A stretch of DNA of 12,278 nt from positions 1-12,278 of the forward strand of contig JAPOZE010000096.1 of assembly GCA_026706225.1 (NCBI GenBank). Reading direction: 5' to 3'. Shown here piece after piece: positions 6,422-12,278 of the stretch. Every line of letters begins with the position of its first letter. Position 1 is the stretch's first letter. The stretch comes from Acidobacteriota bacterium (GTDB lineage Bacteria > Acidobacteriota > Terriglobia > Versatilivoradales > Versatilivoraceae). Made by a program: the position numbers and the translations under genes. Below the pieces are notes generated by a model. The model saw only the letters and a list, made by a program, of their open reading frames with translations. It had not been told where the DNA came from and made no database searches.

Positions 6422-7834
6422 ATGTTTCCATTGATCGATAGGCGTTTGCGCTATGGCGCCGGCCTTGTCTTGTGCGTGCTGGCGGTCATTGGCCAGGTCC
6501 GGTCGGCCCCGCAACTCCAGAGTTCCGATTTCGACTTCAGCATCTATTTTACCGGAAACGTTCGGGGGAATCTCGAACCCTGCGGCTGACCGCGCAATCC
6601 CGCGGGCGGTCTTGCTCGCCGAGCAAACGTCATCAGGGAGAGGATCCGGGAGTTTCCCGACCGACCGGCCCTCCAGGTGGAGATCGGCAACTTCATGCAG
6701 CGGCTGGGCCCCGATCGGGCGGTCAAGAACGAGTGGCTCTGGCAGGGGATGGAGCTGCTGGGAATCGAGGTCTTCAACATCGGGGGCAACGACGTTGAGG
6801 AACTTCAGGCCCTGGGCGTGGAGCTGGTCAGGAACGGGCGGTTTATTTCCGCCAACCTGCTTTCCGGCCAATCGGGTGATCCGCTGCTTGATCCTTACGT
6901 GATCAAGACCATGCCGCCGGCGGCCTCCGCCCCCGCTTTCCGGGTCGGCTTCATCGGATTTGCGGTCAGCAAACATTCCTCCGGGAGTGGTGCGAGCTAT
7001 CGCTGGGAGAATCCATCCGACAGCGCCGGAAAGTGGCTGCCCGAGCTGAGAGAGAAGTGCGACTACGTGATTGCATTGGCCTGCATGCCCCTTGGCGATG
7101 CCATCCAGTTGGCTATCGACCACAAGGACATCGATATGATTCTCAACGGATTCGAGCATCAGACGGCGATGCCGCCCATCAAGATCAGCCGGTCCACCAT
7201 CGTTTACGCCGAAGACGAAGCCAAGAGCCTGGGAGAGCTGCGCTTTTCCCTGAATTCGGGCCAGGCAGCCGTGCAGCCCCTGAATCATCGCTTGACCCGG
7301 CGTGTGGCCGACGACCCGGAAATCGCCGCCTTCATGGTGAAAGCCAAGGCCGACATCTCGGCCAGGCAGACCGAGATGGCTCGAGAAACCGCCCATGCCC
7401 ATGACCACGGCCATGACCACGACCACGACCACGGCCATGGCCACAGCAGCCACCAGGACCAGGCCGATTCCGATTTCGTGACCTCTCAAACCTGCGGGAC
7501 CTGTCATGCGGATGCCTTTCAGGTATGGGAGCACTCGGCCCACGCCCATGCCATCGACATCCTCATCAGGGAAAGGAAGGAGTTCGATACCCAGTGTGTC
7601 ATCTGCCACGTGACCGGTTCAGGGCAGCCGGGAGGGTTTCAGGACCTTTATCGCACCGCCCACCTGGCCAACGTTCAGTGTGAGGCCTGTCACGGTCAGG
7701 GGCGGGAACACAGCCGGCAGCCGACCCTGTTCAAGATGGAGCCGCTGGGGCCGGATTCCTGTGTGACTTGCCACAATCGGTCCAACAGCCCCGAGTTCGA
7801 GTTCGTGTCCTACTGGGAAGCCATCAAGCACTGA
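6422..7834 (+). CDS. Predicted seleno-cytochrome: UshA-like domain fused to a c554-type tetrahaem domain, with in-frame TGA read as Sec
   Basis: Reading TGA 6587-6589 as selenocysteine gives 470 residues. An N-terminal signal peptide (RR near residue 7, hydrophobic 11-24, probable cut near 29) implies export. Residues ~40-320 resemble a UshA/metallophosphoesterase-like domain whose metal ligands look degenerate: GNLEPCG-Sec at 49-56, NPAGGLARRA soon after, EIGNFM where GD is expected, and GFEH in place of GHxH. Ten histidines fall within 325-344 (alternating His with Asp/Gly/Ala). Four haem sites follow: CGTCH 358, CVICH 392, CEACH 420, CVTCH 447, as in cytochrome c554-like proteins. The TGA sits where I recall relatives having the second Cys of CGC. 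Evidence for readthrough: the frame is conserved on both sides, and the haem domain would lose its signal peptide otherwise. The role is probably periplasmic electron transfer; the substrate is unknown. Alternatives are a sequencing error or a recent nonsense mutation. Confidence 0.8.
6605..6631 (+). promoter_or_regulatory. Candidate bacterial SECIS hairpin
   Basis: Downstream of the in-frame TGA, TTGCTC (6612-6617) pairs perfectly with GAGCAA (6621-6626) around the 3-nt loop GCC. Below it the stem continues as G6609-C6628 and T6610-A6627 with C6611 bulged, and can extend to G6605-C6631 with a second bulge at 6608. The core stem starts 22 nt after the TGA and the loop starts 29 nt after it, within the range usual for bacterial SECIS elements. 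The loop begins with G, as expected for SelB recognition. This was folded by eye, not by program. Confidence 0.6.
7394..7453 (+). repeat. Histidine-rich low-complexity coding repeat
   Basis: Alternating CAC/CAT with GAC or GGC codons encodes ten histidines in 20 residues between the UshA-like and haem domains of the cytochrome. The hexamer GACCAC is repeated, so the tract could vary in length by slippage. Such tracts usually bind Zn, Ni, Cu or Co ions; which metal applies here is not shown by the sequence. Confidence 0.7.
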
Positions 7835-7845
7835 CAGGGTCTCGG

Positions 7846-8274
7846 ATGAAACCGCTCGCAAGCCTGCTCCCCGATCTCTTCCGTCAGTTCGCGGCCGATG
7901 GTCACTGGCCGGAGCAGGTGGCGGCGGCTCTCTGGAATGAGATTGTCGGTGAGCACCTGGCCCGTCGCACCAGACCTGTAGAAATCAGTCGAACCAGGCT
8001 GGTGGTCCTGGTGCCTTCGTCCAGTTGGAAGCGGCAATTGCGCGCCCTCCGGGGGGAGATCGCGAGTCGGCTCAACCAGGCGCTCGGCACCCACATTACC
8101 CGGGTGGCGTTCCGGATCGACTCCGCGGTGGAGCAAGCGCCGCGGACACCGCCTCCGTCGTCTCCCGGGAGAACTTCGATTCCCGTCGACCTGCCCCTTG
8201 AGGGGATTGCAGACATGGAGCTTCGAGCCAGCATCCAGGCGGCTGCCGCGGCCTGCCTGGATCGGCGAAAGTGA
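7846..8274 (+). CDS. dciA: DciA-like protein (DUF721), probable replicative helicase loader
   Basis: A 142-residue protein with an N-terminal DUF721 domain: the lead LASLLPDLFRQF, then AAALWNEIVGEHLARRTRPVEISRTRLVVLVPSSSWKRQL, with the conserved W-x-x-I-V-G, the strand-rich 'L-V-V-L-V-x-S-x-x-W' and the following 'L-R-A-L-R-G-E-I' helix. A Pro/Ser-rich linker (about 105-120) and a short Ala-rich C-terminal helix follow. DciA is the ancestral loader of DnaB in bacteria without DnaC or DnaI; DUF721 proteins share its KH-like fold. The ATG at 7846 was chosen because the domain starts immediately there and the gene begins 11 bp after the cytochrome stop. It precedes gatC by 10 bp. DUF721 membership is clear; the loader role is inferred from the family. 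Confidence 0.82.
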   Translation: MKPLASLLPDLFRQFAADGHWPEQVAAALWNEIVGEHLARRTRPVEISRTRLVVLVPSSSWKRQLRALRGEIASRLNQALGTHITRVAFRIDSAVEQAPRTPPPSSPGRTSIPVDLPLEGIADMELRASIQAAAAACLDRRK

Positions 8275-8284
8275 GGATTCCGCC

Positions 8285-8587
8285 ATGAAGATCGATGGCG
8301 CCCGGGTGGACTACATCGCCAATCTGGCCCAGTTGGCGGTGTCCGAAGAGGAAAAGCGGGAGCTCATCGGTCAGATGAATTCCATACTGGACTACGTGGA
8401 GCAGCTCAACCGACTGGACACCAGAGGAATCGAGCCTACCGCGCAGGTCGTCCATACCTCGGAGCAGAACCATAGCTGGCGGGCCGACCGGTCCCGGTCG
8501 GGATTTTCCCAGGAACAGTCGTTGGGCAATGGTCCCGCAACCGGGTCGGGTCACTTCAAGGTGCCGAAAGTAATCTCGGAGAAATAA
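8285..8587 (+). CDS. gatC: Asp-tRNA(Asn)/Glu-tRNA(Gln) amidotransferase subunit C
   Basis: A 100-residue GatC, the small subunit that wraps and stabilises GatA against GatB in the complex that turns misacylated Glu-tRNA(Gln) or Asp-tRNA(Asn) into Gln- or Asn-tRNA. The family pattern is clear: VDYIANLAQLAVSEEEK at the N-terminus, then MNSILDYVEQLNRLDTRGIEPTAQV (the I-L-x-Y-V-x-x-L-x-x-x-D-T-x-x-x-x-P-T motif), and a C-terminal FKVPKVIS that normally inserts into GatA. Length is normal. A GAGGA overlapping the dciA stop codon sits 7 nt before the ATG, so translation is likely coupled to dciA. gatA follows 43 bp later; gatB is not in the window. Confidence 0.94.
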   Translation: MKIDGARVDYIANLAQLAVSEEEKRELIGQMNSILDYVEQLNRLDTRGIEPTAQVVHTSEQNHSWRADRSRSGFSQEQSLGNGPATGSGHFKVPKVISEK

Positions 8588-8630
8588 CCCGTCCCTTCCG
8601 CAACCTCAACCCCTCGACCTGAGGCTGTTC

Positions 8631-10076
8631 ATGGATCTCACGAGGCTGACCGCCAGGAAAATCAAGGGGATGATCGAGCGCGGCGAAGCTTCCGCCGTGG
8701 AGATATGCCGCGCCTTCCAGGATCGCATCCGGCAGCAGGATCCCGAGGTTCAGGCCTTTCTTCACTACGACAACGACTTCGCCCTCAACCAGGCCGAGCG
8801 GATCGATCGCATGAAGCAAGCCGGAGAGCCGCTGCCCGAGTTGGCCGGGCTGCCGATGGCCATCAAGGACAACCTCCTGATTCGGGGTCTCCGCTGCACC
8901 TGCGGATCCCGGAACCTGGAGAATTTCGTCGCTCCCTACAACGCCACCGTCATTGACCGGCTGGCATCCGCCGGGGCGGTGTTTCTGGGGAAAGCCAATC
9001 TGGACGAATATGCCATGGGCTCGTCCACGGAGAATTCCGCCTTCCGGCCCACCCGGAATCCCCACTCCCGCGACCATGTCCCCGGCGGTTCGAGCGGCGG
9101 GTCGGCCGCGGCCGTAGGGGCCCACATGGCGGTAGCGGCGCTGGGCACGGACACCGGAGGCTCCATTCGGCAGCCGGCGTCGTTTTGCGGTGTCGTCGGG
9201 ATGAAGCCCACCTACAGTCGAGTATCGCGTTATGGGCTGGTGGCATTCGGGTCCTCCCTGGATCAGATCGGCCCCCTGGCCCATGACGTCGAAGACGTGG
9301 CCGGTATCCTCAAGGTGATCTCCGGAAAGGACCCGCTCGACGCCACCTCCCTGGCGGTGGATGTGCCCGACTACGCTGGCGGGCTGGGTCAACCGGTAGA
9401 AGGCCTGAAAATCGGTATCCCCCGTGAGTACCGGCAGAGCGGAATCTCCGAGTCGGTGCGGACCAGGATCGAAGCCGGCTTGACGCTGTTCCAGGATCTG
9501 GGGTGCCACCTGGTCGAGGTCGATCTGCCCCACACCGACTACGCCATTGCCACCTACTACGTGATTGCCATGGCGGAAGCCAGTTCCAACCTGGCCCGGT
9601 ATGACGGAGTACGCTACGGGCTGCGGATTCCCGGACAGGGCGATCTTTCCAGCATGTACCGGGAGACCCGAGACGCCGGATTCGGAGCCGAGGTCAAGCG
9701 GCGGATCATGCTGGGGACGTTCGTCCTGAGCTCGGGTTACTACGACGCCTACTATCTGAAGGCCCAGCAGGTGAGAACTCTGATCAAGCGGGACTTTGAA
9801 GCGGCCTTCCAAAAGGCGGACCTTCTGATTTCGCCCACCTCTCCCACTCCTCCTTTCCGCCTGGGCGAGAAGACCGACGATCCGTTGTCCATGTACCTTT
9901 CGGACATATTCACCATTACCGCCAACCTCGTCGGCATCCCGGGCATTTCGCTCCCCTGCGGCCGGACGCCAGAGGGCATGCCCGTCGGGATTCAGCTTCT
10001 GGGAAAGCACTTCGACGAACAGGTGGTTCTGAACGCGGCCCATGCCTTCGAGCAGGCCGGCGGCTTTGGTGCCTGA
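8631..10076 (+). CDS. gatA: Asp-tRNA(Asn)/Glu-tRNA(Gln) amidotransferase subunit A (amidase)
   Basis: A 481-residue amidase-signature enzyme that releases ammonia from glutamine for tRNA-dependent amidation by GatB. The Ser-cisSer-Lys triad is complete: Lys79 in AGLPMAIKDNLL, Ser154 in the amidase loop PGGSSGGSAAAV, and Ser178 in TDTGGSIRQPASFCG. These residue numbers match those known for Staphylococcus aureus GatA. The later block KADLLISPTSPTPPFRLGE and the C-terminal ITANLVGIPGISLPCG are typical GatA rather than general amidase. The start ATG puts the conserved LTARKIKGMIERGE helix at the very N-terminus, as in other GatA proteins. Position after gatC on the same strand supports an operon. 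No anomaly is seen. Confidence 0.97.
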   Translation: MDLTRLTARKIKGMIERGEASAVEICRAFQDRIRQQDPEVQAFLHYDNDFALNQAERIDRMKQAGEPLPELAGLPMAIKDNLLIRGLRCTCGSRNLENFVAPYNATVIDRLASAGAVFLGKANLDEYAMGSSTENSAFRPTRNPHSRDHVPGGSSGGSAAAVGAHMAVAALGTDTGGSIRQPASFCGVVGMKPTYSRVSRYGLVAFGSSLDQIGPLAHDVEDVAGILKVISGKDPLDATSLAVDVPDYAGGLGQPVEGLKIGIPREYRQSGISESVRTRIEAGLTLFQDLGCHLVEVDLPHTDYAIATYYVIAMAEASSNLARYDGVRYGLRIPGQGDLSSMYRETRDAGFGAEVKRRIMLGTFVLSSGYYDAYYLKAQQVRTLIKRDFEAAFQKADLLISPTSPTPPFRLGEKTDDPLSMYLSDIFTITANLVGIPGISLPCGRTPEGMPVGIQLLGKHFDEQVVLNAAHAFEQAGGFGA

Positions 10077-10205
10077 ACTCTCCGGCTCCCCTCGGTCGAC
10101 CCTGCCGGCCTGTCCTTCGGATGTTCCATGCAACAGCTCGCGGCTGCGATTGCGGTTCACTTCGTTCCGGGTGTGGGTCGCCCGGTTTCGTTCTTCCCGA
10201 TCATC

Positions 10206-10212
10206 AGGAGAA
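10206..10212 (+). promoter_or_regulatory. Shine-Dalgarno supporting a TTG start for the lipid kinase
   Basis: AGGAGAA lies about 8-9 nt before the TTG at 10220. The frame is open further upstream to an ATG at 10121, but that one lacks a good ribosome-binding site and would add 33 residues without family resemblance. The TTG is therefore preferred. Confidence 0.6.
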
Positions 10213-10219
10213 CCTGGAA

Positions 10220-11254
10220 TTGAAAGCAGGCAGCTCGGGAAGTCTGCCGGAGGGTCGTTCCGCCGCCTTGCCGGGAGGCGGTTATCCGACACCCCTGCAT
10301 TTTTCAAAGGCGGCTCTGATCTATAACCCCGCGGCCCGGCAGCTGCAGTGGCGGCGGTCTCGCAGGCTTGGGGCGGTCCTGGAGCGCCTTCGCTCTTTCG
10401 GGCTGACAGTGGAGGTGCATGCGACCGTTGGCTCCAACCATGCCAGCGGCCTGGTCCGATCGGCCTTGCAGAGGGGTTGCGACCTGATCGTCGCATGCGG
10501 GGGAGACGGCACCGTCAACGAGGTCGTCGGCGGTATGGCGGGGTCCCGGGTTCCCTTGATGGTGATCCCTGCCGGCACGGCCAATGTCCTGGCGAAAGAG
10601 ATCGGCCTGCCCCTGGATTGGGTCGAAGCGGCCGGGCTGCTCCAGACCGGCCGGATCCGGCGCATTGCCCTGGGCCGGGTCGGCAGCCGGCCCTTCATCC
10701 TGATGGCCGGTATCGGAGTGGACGCCGCCGTGGTGGGTTCGGTGCATGGAGGACTGAAAGCTCTGCTGGGACAGGGGGCCTTCTGGATAGCCGGCTTGCG
10801 GCAGCTATTGAGCTACCCCTTTACCCCATTCGAGGTGCAGGCGGAGGGAGAATCCAGCCAGGCCATCTTTGCGGTGATCGCCAGAGCCAGGAACTATGGC
10901 GGTGGATTTCAGATAGCCGGCCAGGCAGACCTCTTTTCGGAAGACTTCCAGGTGTGTCTCTTTCAGAACGGGAGCCGATGGCGTTTCCCCCGCTATTTCT
11001 GGAACGTGGTTCGCCGGAGGCACCATTGTCTTCCGGACGTGCTCCAGTTTCGCACCCGTTCCGTCCTGCTCAAGGGCAGCCGGGGAATCGGAGTCCAGAT
11101 CGACGGTGAGCTGTTGGGCTGCCTGCCGCAGTCGGTGACGATTCAGACCGATGCTCTGTCCCTGGTGATTCCGGAGACTGGGGAGATATCCGGTGGGGCG
11201 GGAAAGGTCATACCGTCGAGGGCAGGGGGCTCTGCCAAAGGGTCCTGCCGATGA
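10220..11254 (+). CDS. Diacylglycerol kinase catalytic-domain (YegS/DgkB-like) lipid kinase
   Basis: With the TTG start this is a 344-residue protein of the DAGK_cat family, soluble lipid kinases that phosphorylate diacylglycerol or related lipids at the membrane surface using ATP and Mg. Visible motifs are AALIYNPAAR (31-40), the nucleotide-binding GGDGTVNEVV (94-103), PAGTANVLAKEIGLP (117-131), AGIGVDAAVV (163-172) and the C-terminal IDGE (294-297), all in family order. The N-terminal ~28 residues before the first strand are not conserved. It follows gatA by 143 bp without an obvious terminator, so readthrough from the gat operon is possible. The 3' end overlaps the convergent hemQ gene by 47 bp. 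The exact lipid substrate cannot be told; DgkB-like and YegS-like roles are both open. Confidence 0.88.
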   Translation: MKAGSSGSLPEGRSAALPGGGYPTPLHFSKAALIYNPAARQLQWRRSRRLGAVLERLRSFGLTVEVHATVGSNHASGLVRSALQRGCDLIVACGGDGTVNEVVGGMAGSRVPLMVIPAGTANVLAKEIGLPLDWVEAAGLLQTGRIRRIALGRVGSRPFILMAGIGVDAAVVGSVHGGLKALLGQGAFWIAGLRQLLSYPFTPFEVQAEGESSQAIFAVIARARNYGGGFQIAGQADLFSEDFQVCLFQNGSRWRFPRYFWNVVRRRHHCLPDVLQFRTRSVLLKGSRGIGVQIDGELLGCLPQSVTIQTDALSLVIPETGEISGGAGKVIPSRAGGSAKGSCR

Positions 11255-11927
11255 AGAAGGGTCCCAGGGATTCAATATACTGGGAGGTCTGGCGGGTCTT
11301 CCGCATGGTCTGCACGATATGGGAAAGGGGATGCAGATCCCGGCCGACCAGGCCGATCACGAAGTCGTTGTCGTTCTTGTCGAGCCCGTGGCAGGCCAGG
11401 CGAACGTCGTGAGCCAGATCGGCCTCGCCATAGGCCCGTCCGATGGTGGCGTGCTCTCGCAGGATGGCGCCTTGCTGGGCCGGCTCCAGCCGGGCAAAGG
11501 CCCCGGAACGCCTGAGAGGGTACCAGATGGCCCAGGGCCAGTCCGGATTGAGCACGGTTCTGCGAGCCTTTTGCAGCAGCCAGTGCTCCAGATCGGGCTC
11601 GAACCCCGAAGCATAGGTTCTCCCCAGCATGGTCAGCTCGGGTTTGGGCGCCAGCCCTGCCAGCGGTGGAGAGTTCAACAGTTCCCGCCATCCCGTCACG
11701 AAATAGGCGGGGTCCTCGCTCATCCCCAGCACGGCAATGCCCTTGGGATCGTTCAGATCCTGATAGAGGACCAGGTCGTGGGAGCTTTGCTCCAGGACTC
11801 GAATGACCGGTGCGGTACCGCTGCAGTTGCCGAAGGCCTGCAGTTGAAGGTACAGGCGGCGGTCCAGGCTTTGCCCCCCGGCTCCGCGTTCCTGAACATC
11901 GATCTTCGGGCCGGCCGGATGGTTCAT
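11208..11927 (-). CDS. hemQ: Chlorite dismutase-family haem protein, probable HemQ (coproheme decarboxylase)
   Basis: A 239-residue Cld-superfamily protein. The C-terminal half aligns by motif with HemQ: WAIWYPLRRSGAFARL (132-147) with Tyr136 at the place of the catalytic tyrosine, REHATIGRAYGE (157-168) with His159 as the expected proximal haem ligand, and the ending VQTMRKTRQTSQYIESLGPF (205-224). HemQ converts coproheme III to haem b in the coproporphyrin-dependent pathway; true chlorite dismutases share the fold. The context favours haem synthesis, as ccmC and ccmD lie directly upstream on the same strand. The start ATG at 11927 has GGAG at long spacing; a TTG two codons upstream is a close alternative. 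Longer upstream frames overlap ccmD and are not used. The 3' end overlaps the convergent kinase gene. Confidence 0.85.
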   Translation of the reverse strand: MNHPAGPKIDVQERGAGGQSLDRRLYLQLQAFGNCSGTAPVIRVLEQSSHDLVLYQDLNDPKGIAVLGMSEDPAYFVTGWRELLNSPPLAGLAPKPELTMLGRTYASGFEPDLEHWLLQKARRTVLNPDWPWAIWYPLRRSGAFARLEPAQQGAILREHATIGRAYGEADLAHDVRLACHGLDKNDNDFVIGLVGRDLHPLSHIVQTMRKTRQTSQYIESLGPFFIGRTLWQSPLPSTV

Positions 11928-11959
11928 TTCCAACTGCGCTCCGATGGCACCAACAGGGA

Positions 11960-12103
11960 TTACTCTTCTTCCGCCTTGTCCAGGGCGTCCCGAAGCCGCG
12001 CCAGCTCCTGCTGCAATCGGAGTTGGCGCCGGCCGATACTGAAGACATATCCGAAGAGGATGAGCCACATGATCCCGTAAGCCGCCAGCAGGTAGTGATT
12101 CAT
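11960..12103 (-). CDS. ccmD: CcmD-like small membrane protein of cytochrome c maturation
   Basis: A 47-residue protein with one membrane helix (residues 4-23, LLAAYGIMWLILFGYVFSIG) followed by a charged helix (RRQLRLQQELARLRDALDKAEEE). This is the CcmD architecture: a small protein that aids release of holo-CcmE from the CcmABC haem-handling complex. Identification rests on size, the aromatic single-helix pattern and its position; sequence conservation in CcmD is low. The start ATG shares the ATGA overlap with the ccmC stop and has GGGAGG just upstream inside ccmC, so the two are translationally coupled. hemQ starts 32 bp downstream. Confidence 0.78.
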   Translation of the reverse strand: MNHYLLAAYGIMWLILFGYVFSIGRRQLRLQQELARLRDALDKAEEE

Positions 12104-12278
12104 CGGACCTCCCTCAGGTGGCGCTGGGCGGTCCGCCGGAGACTTTCGACCGAATCCCGGCTCCGTTCCAGGTCGCACCCCATTTTCCAGAGGCAGAAGA
12201 AGAGCAGAGTAAAGGCCAGCAGGGTCACCAGCAGGGCCAACAGCATGTCCGGATGCAGGCCGGAATCCTCGCCGCCGG
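12100..12278 (-). CDS. ccmC: CcmC haem exporter/transfer protein, C-terminal end (partial)
   Basis: The last 58 residues of a membrane protein that enters from the right edge. They read as a periplasmic loop (GGEDSGLHPDML), a final membrane helix (LLALLVTLLAFTLLFFCLW) and a basic cytoplasmic tail of ~28 residues. A last helix beginning after 'LHP-x-M' is typical of the CcmC/CcsA haem-handling family. In system I, CcmC passes haem to CcmE for attachment to c-type cytochromes. The directly coupled small gene downstream, resembling ccmD, supports CcmC over CcsA. Only the end is visible, so the WWD haem motif cannot be checked. Confidence 0.72.
   Translation of the reverse strand, partial: GGEDSGLHPDMLLALLVTLLAFTLLFFCLWKMGCDLERSRDSVESLRRTAQRHLREVR

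Noticed and set aside
6422..6589. Treating the cytochrome as a plain pseudogene with a nonsense mutation
   Set aside because: Everything else in the frame is intact, the TGA replaces a probable Cys rather than a random residue, and a SECIS-like hairpin follows. A sequencing error or fresh mutation cannot be fully excluded.
6677..7834. Starting the cytochrome at the first ATG after the TGA
   Set aside because: It would remove the signal peptide and the conserved GGLARRA segment, leaving haem motifs in a cytoplasmic protein where they could not be matured. There is no good ribosome-binding site.
8556..10496. A 646-codon open frame antisense to gatC/gatA
   Set aside because: It mirrors gatA, which has all its catalytic residues. 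The antisense product is Gly/Arg/Gln-rich with no recognisable family.
11221..11236. A GGCAG/CTGCC hairpin as a bidirectional terminator
   Set aside because: The stem is only 5 bp, has no T-run on either side, and lies within both coding regions.
1..12278. tRNA, rRNA and CRISPR arrays
   Set aside because: No cloverleaf-like tRNA ends, rRNA signatures or regularly spaced ~30-bp repeats were seen on either strand by eye.

Overview
The window comes from a GC-rich bacterial chromosome using the standard code: gltD, dciA, gatA, the kinase gene, hemQ and ccmC all end in TGA. It carries mostly housekeeping genes. Flavin-dependent ThyX, the GatCA amidotransferase route to Gln-/Asn-tRNA, a system I (Ccm) cytochrome c maturation locus, a HemQ-type chlorite dismutase-family protein and a c554-type multihaem cytochrome together suggest an environmental diderm. 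Acidobacteriota would fit, but this is inference from gene content, not a phylogenetic placement.

Layout, left to right. (1) 2-2855, plus strand: the 3' end of gltB, complete gltD (NADPH glutamate synthase) and thyX. (2) 2885-3949: a lower-GC accessory patch with a RelE/ParE-like toxin and its XRE antitoxin on the minus strand, then about 470 bp of non-coding DNA holding a palindromic inverted-repeat pair and a strict 10-bp periodic repeat. (3) 3950-6257, minus strand: maf overlapping rqcH (NFACT ribosome quality control protein). (4) 6422-10076, plus strand: an exported multihaem cytochrome interrupted by one in-frame TGA, followed closely by dciA, gatC and gatA; a YegS/DgkA-type lipid kinase (10220-11254) follows. 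(5) 11208-12278, minus strand: the end of ccmC, then ccmD and hemQ, with hemQ running tail to tail into the kinase gene.

The most interesting item is the cytochrome at 6422-7834. Its reading frame is open on both sides of a TGA at 6587-6589. That codon falls in a Cys-Gly-X motif where I recall relatives carrying Cys-Gly-Cys, and the frame continues directly into an NPAGGLARR segment. A hairpin with a G at the start of its loop lies 22 nt downstream of the TGA, at a distance suited to a bacterial SECIS element. If the TGA were a true stop, the signal peptide would be cut off from the four CxxCH haem motifs and no cytochrome could form. The best reading is a selenocysteine-containing fusion of a degenerate UshA/metallophosphoesterase-like domain, a histidine-rich linker and a c554-like tetrahaem domain. 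Selenocysteine machinery is not in the window, so this remains a sequence-based prediction.

The genes form a few functional groups: nitrogen assimilation (gltBD), dTMP synthesis (thyX), translation quality and tRNA charging (rqcH, gatCA), replication initiation (dciA), nucleotide pool cleaning (maf), and haem/cytochrome c biology (ccmC, ccmD, hemQ and the seleno-cytochrome).
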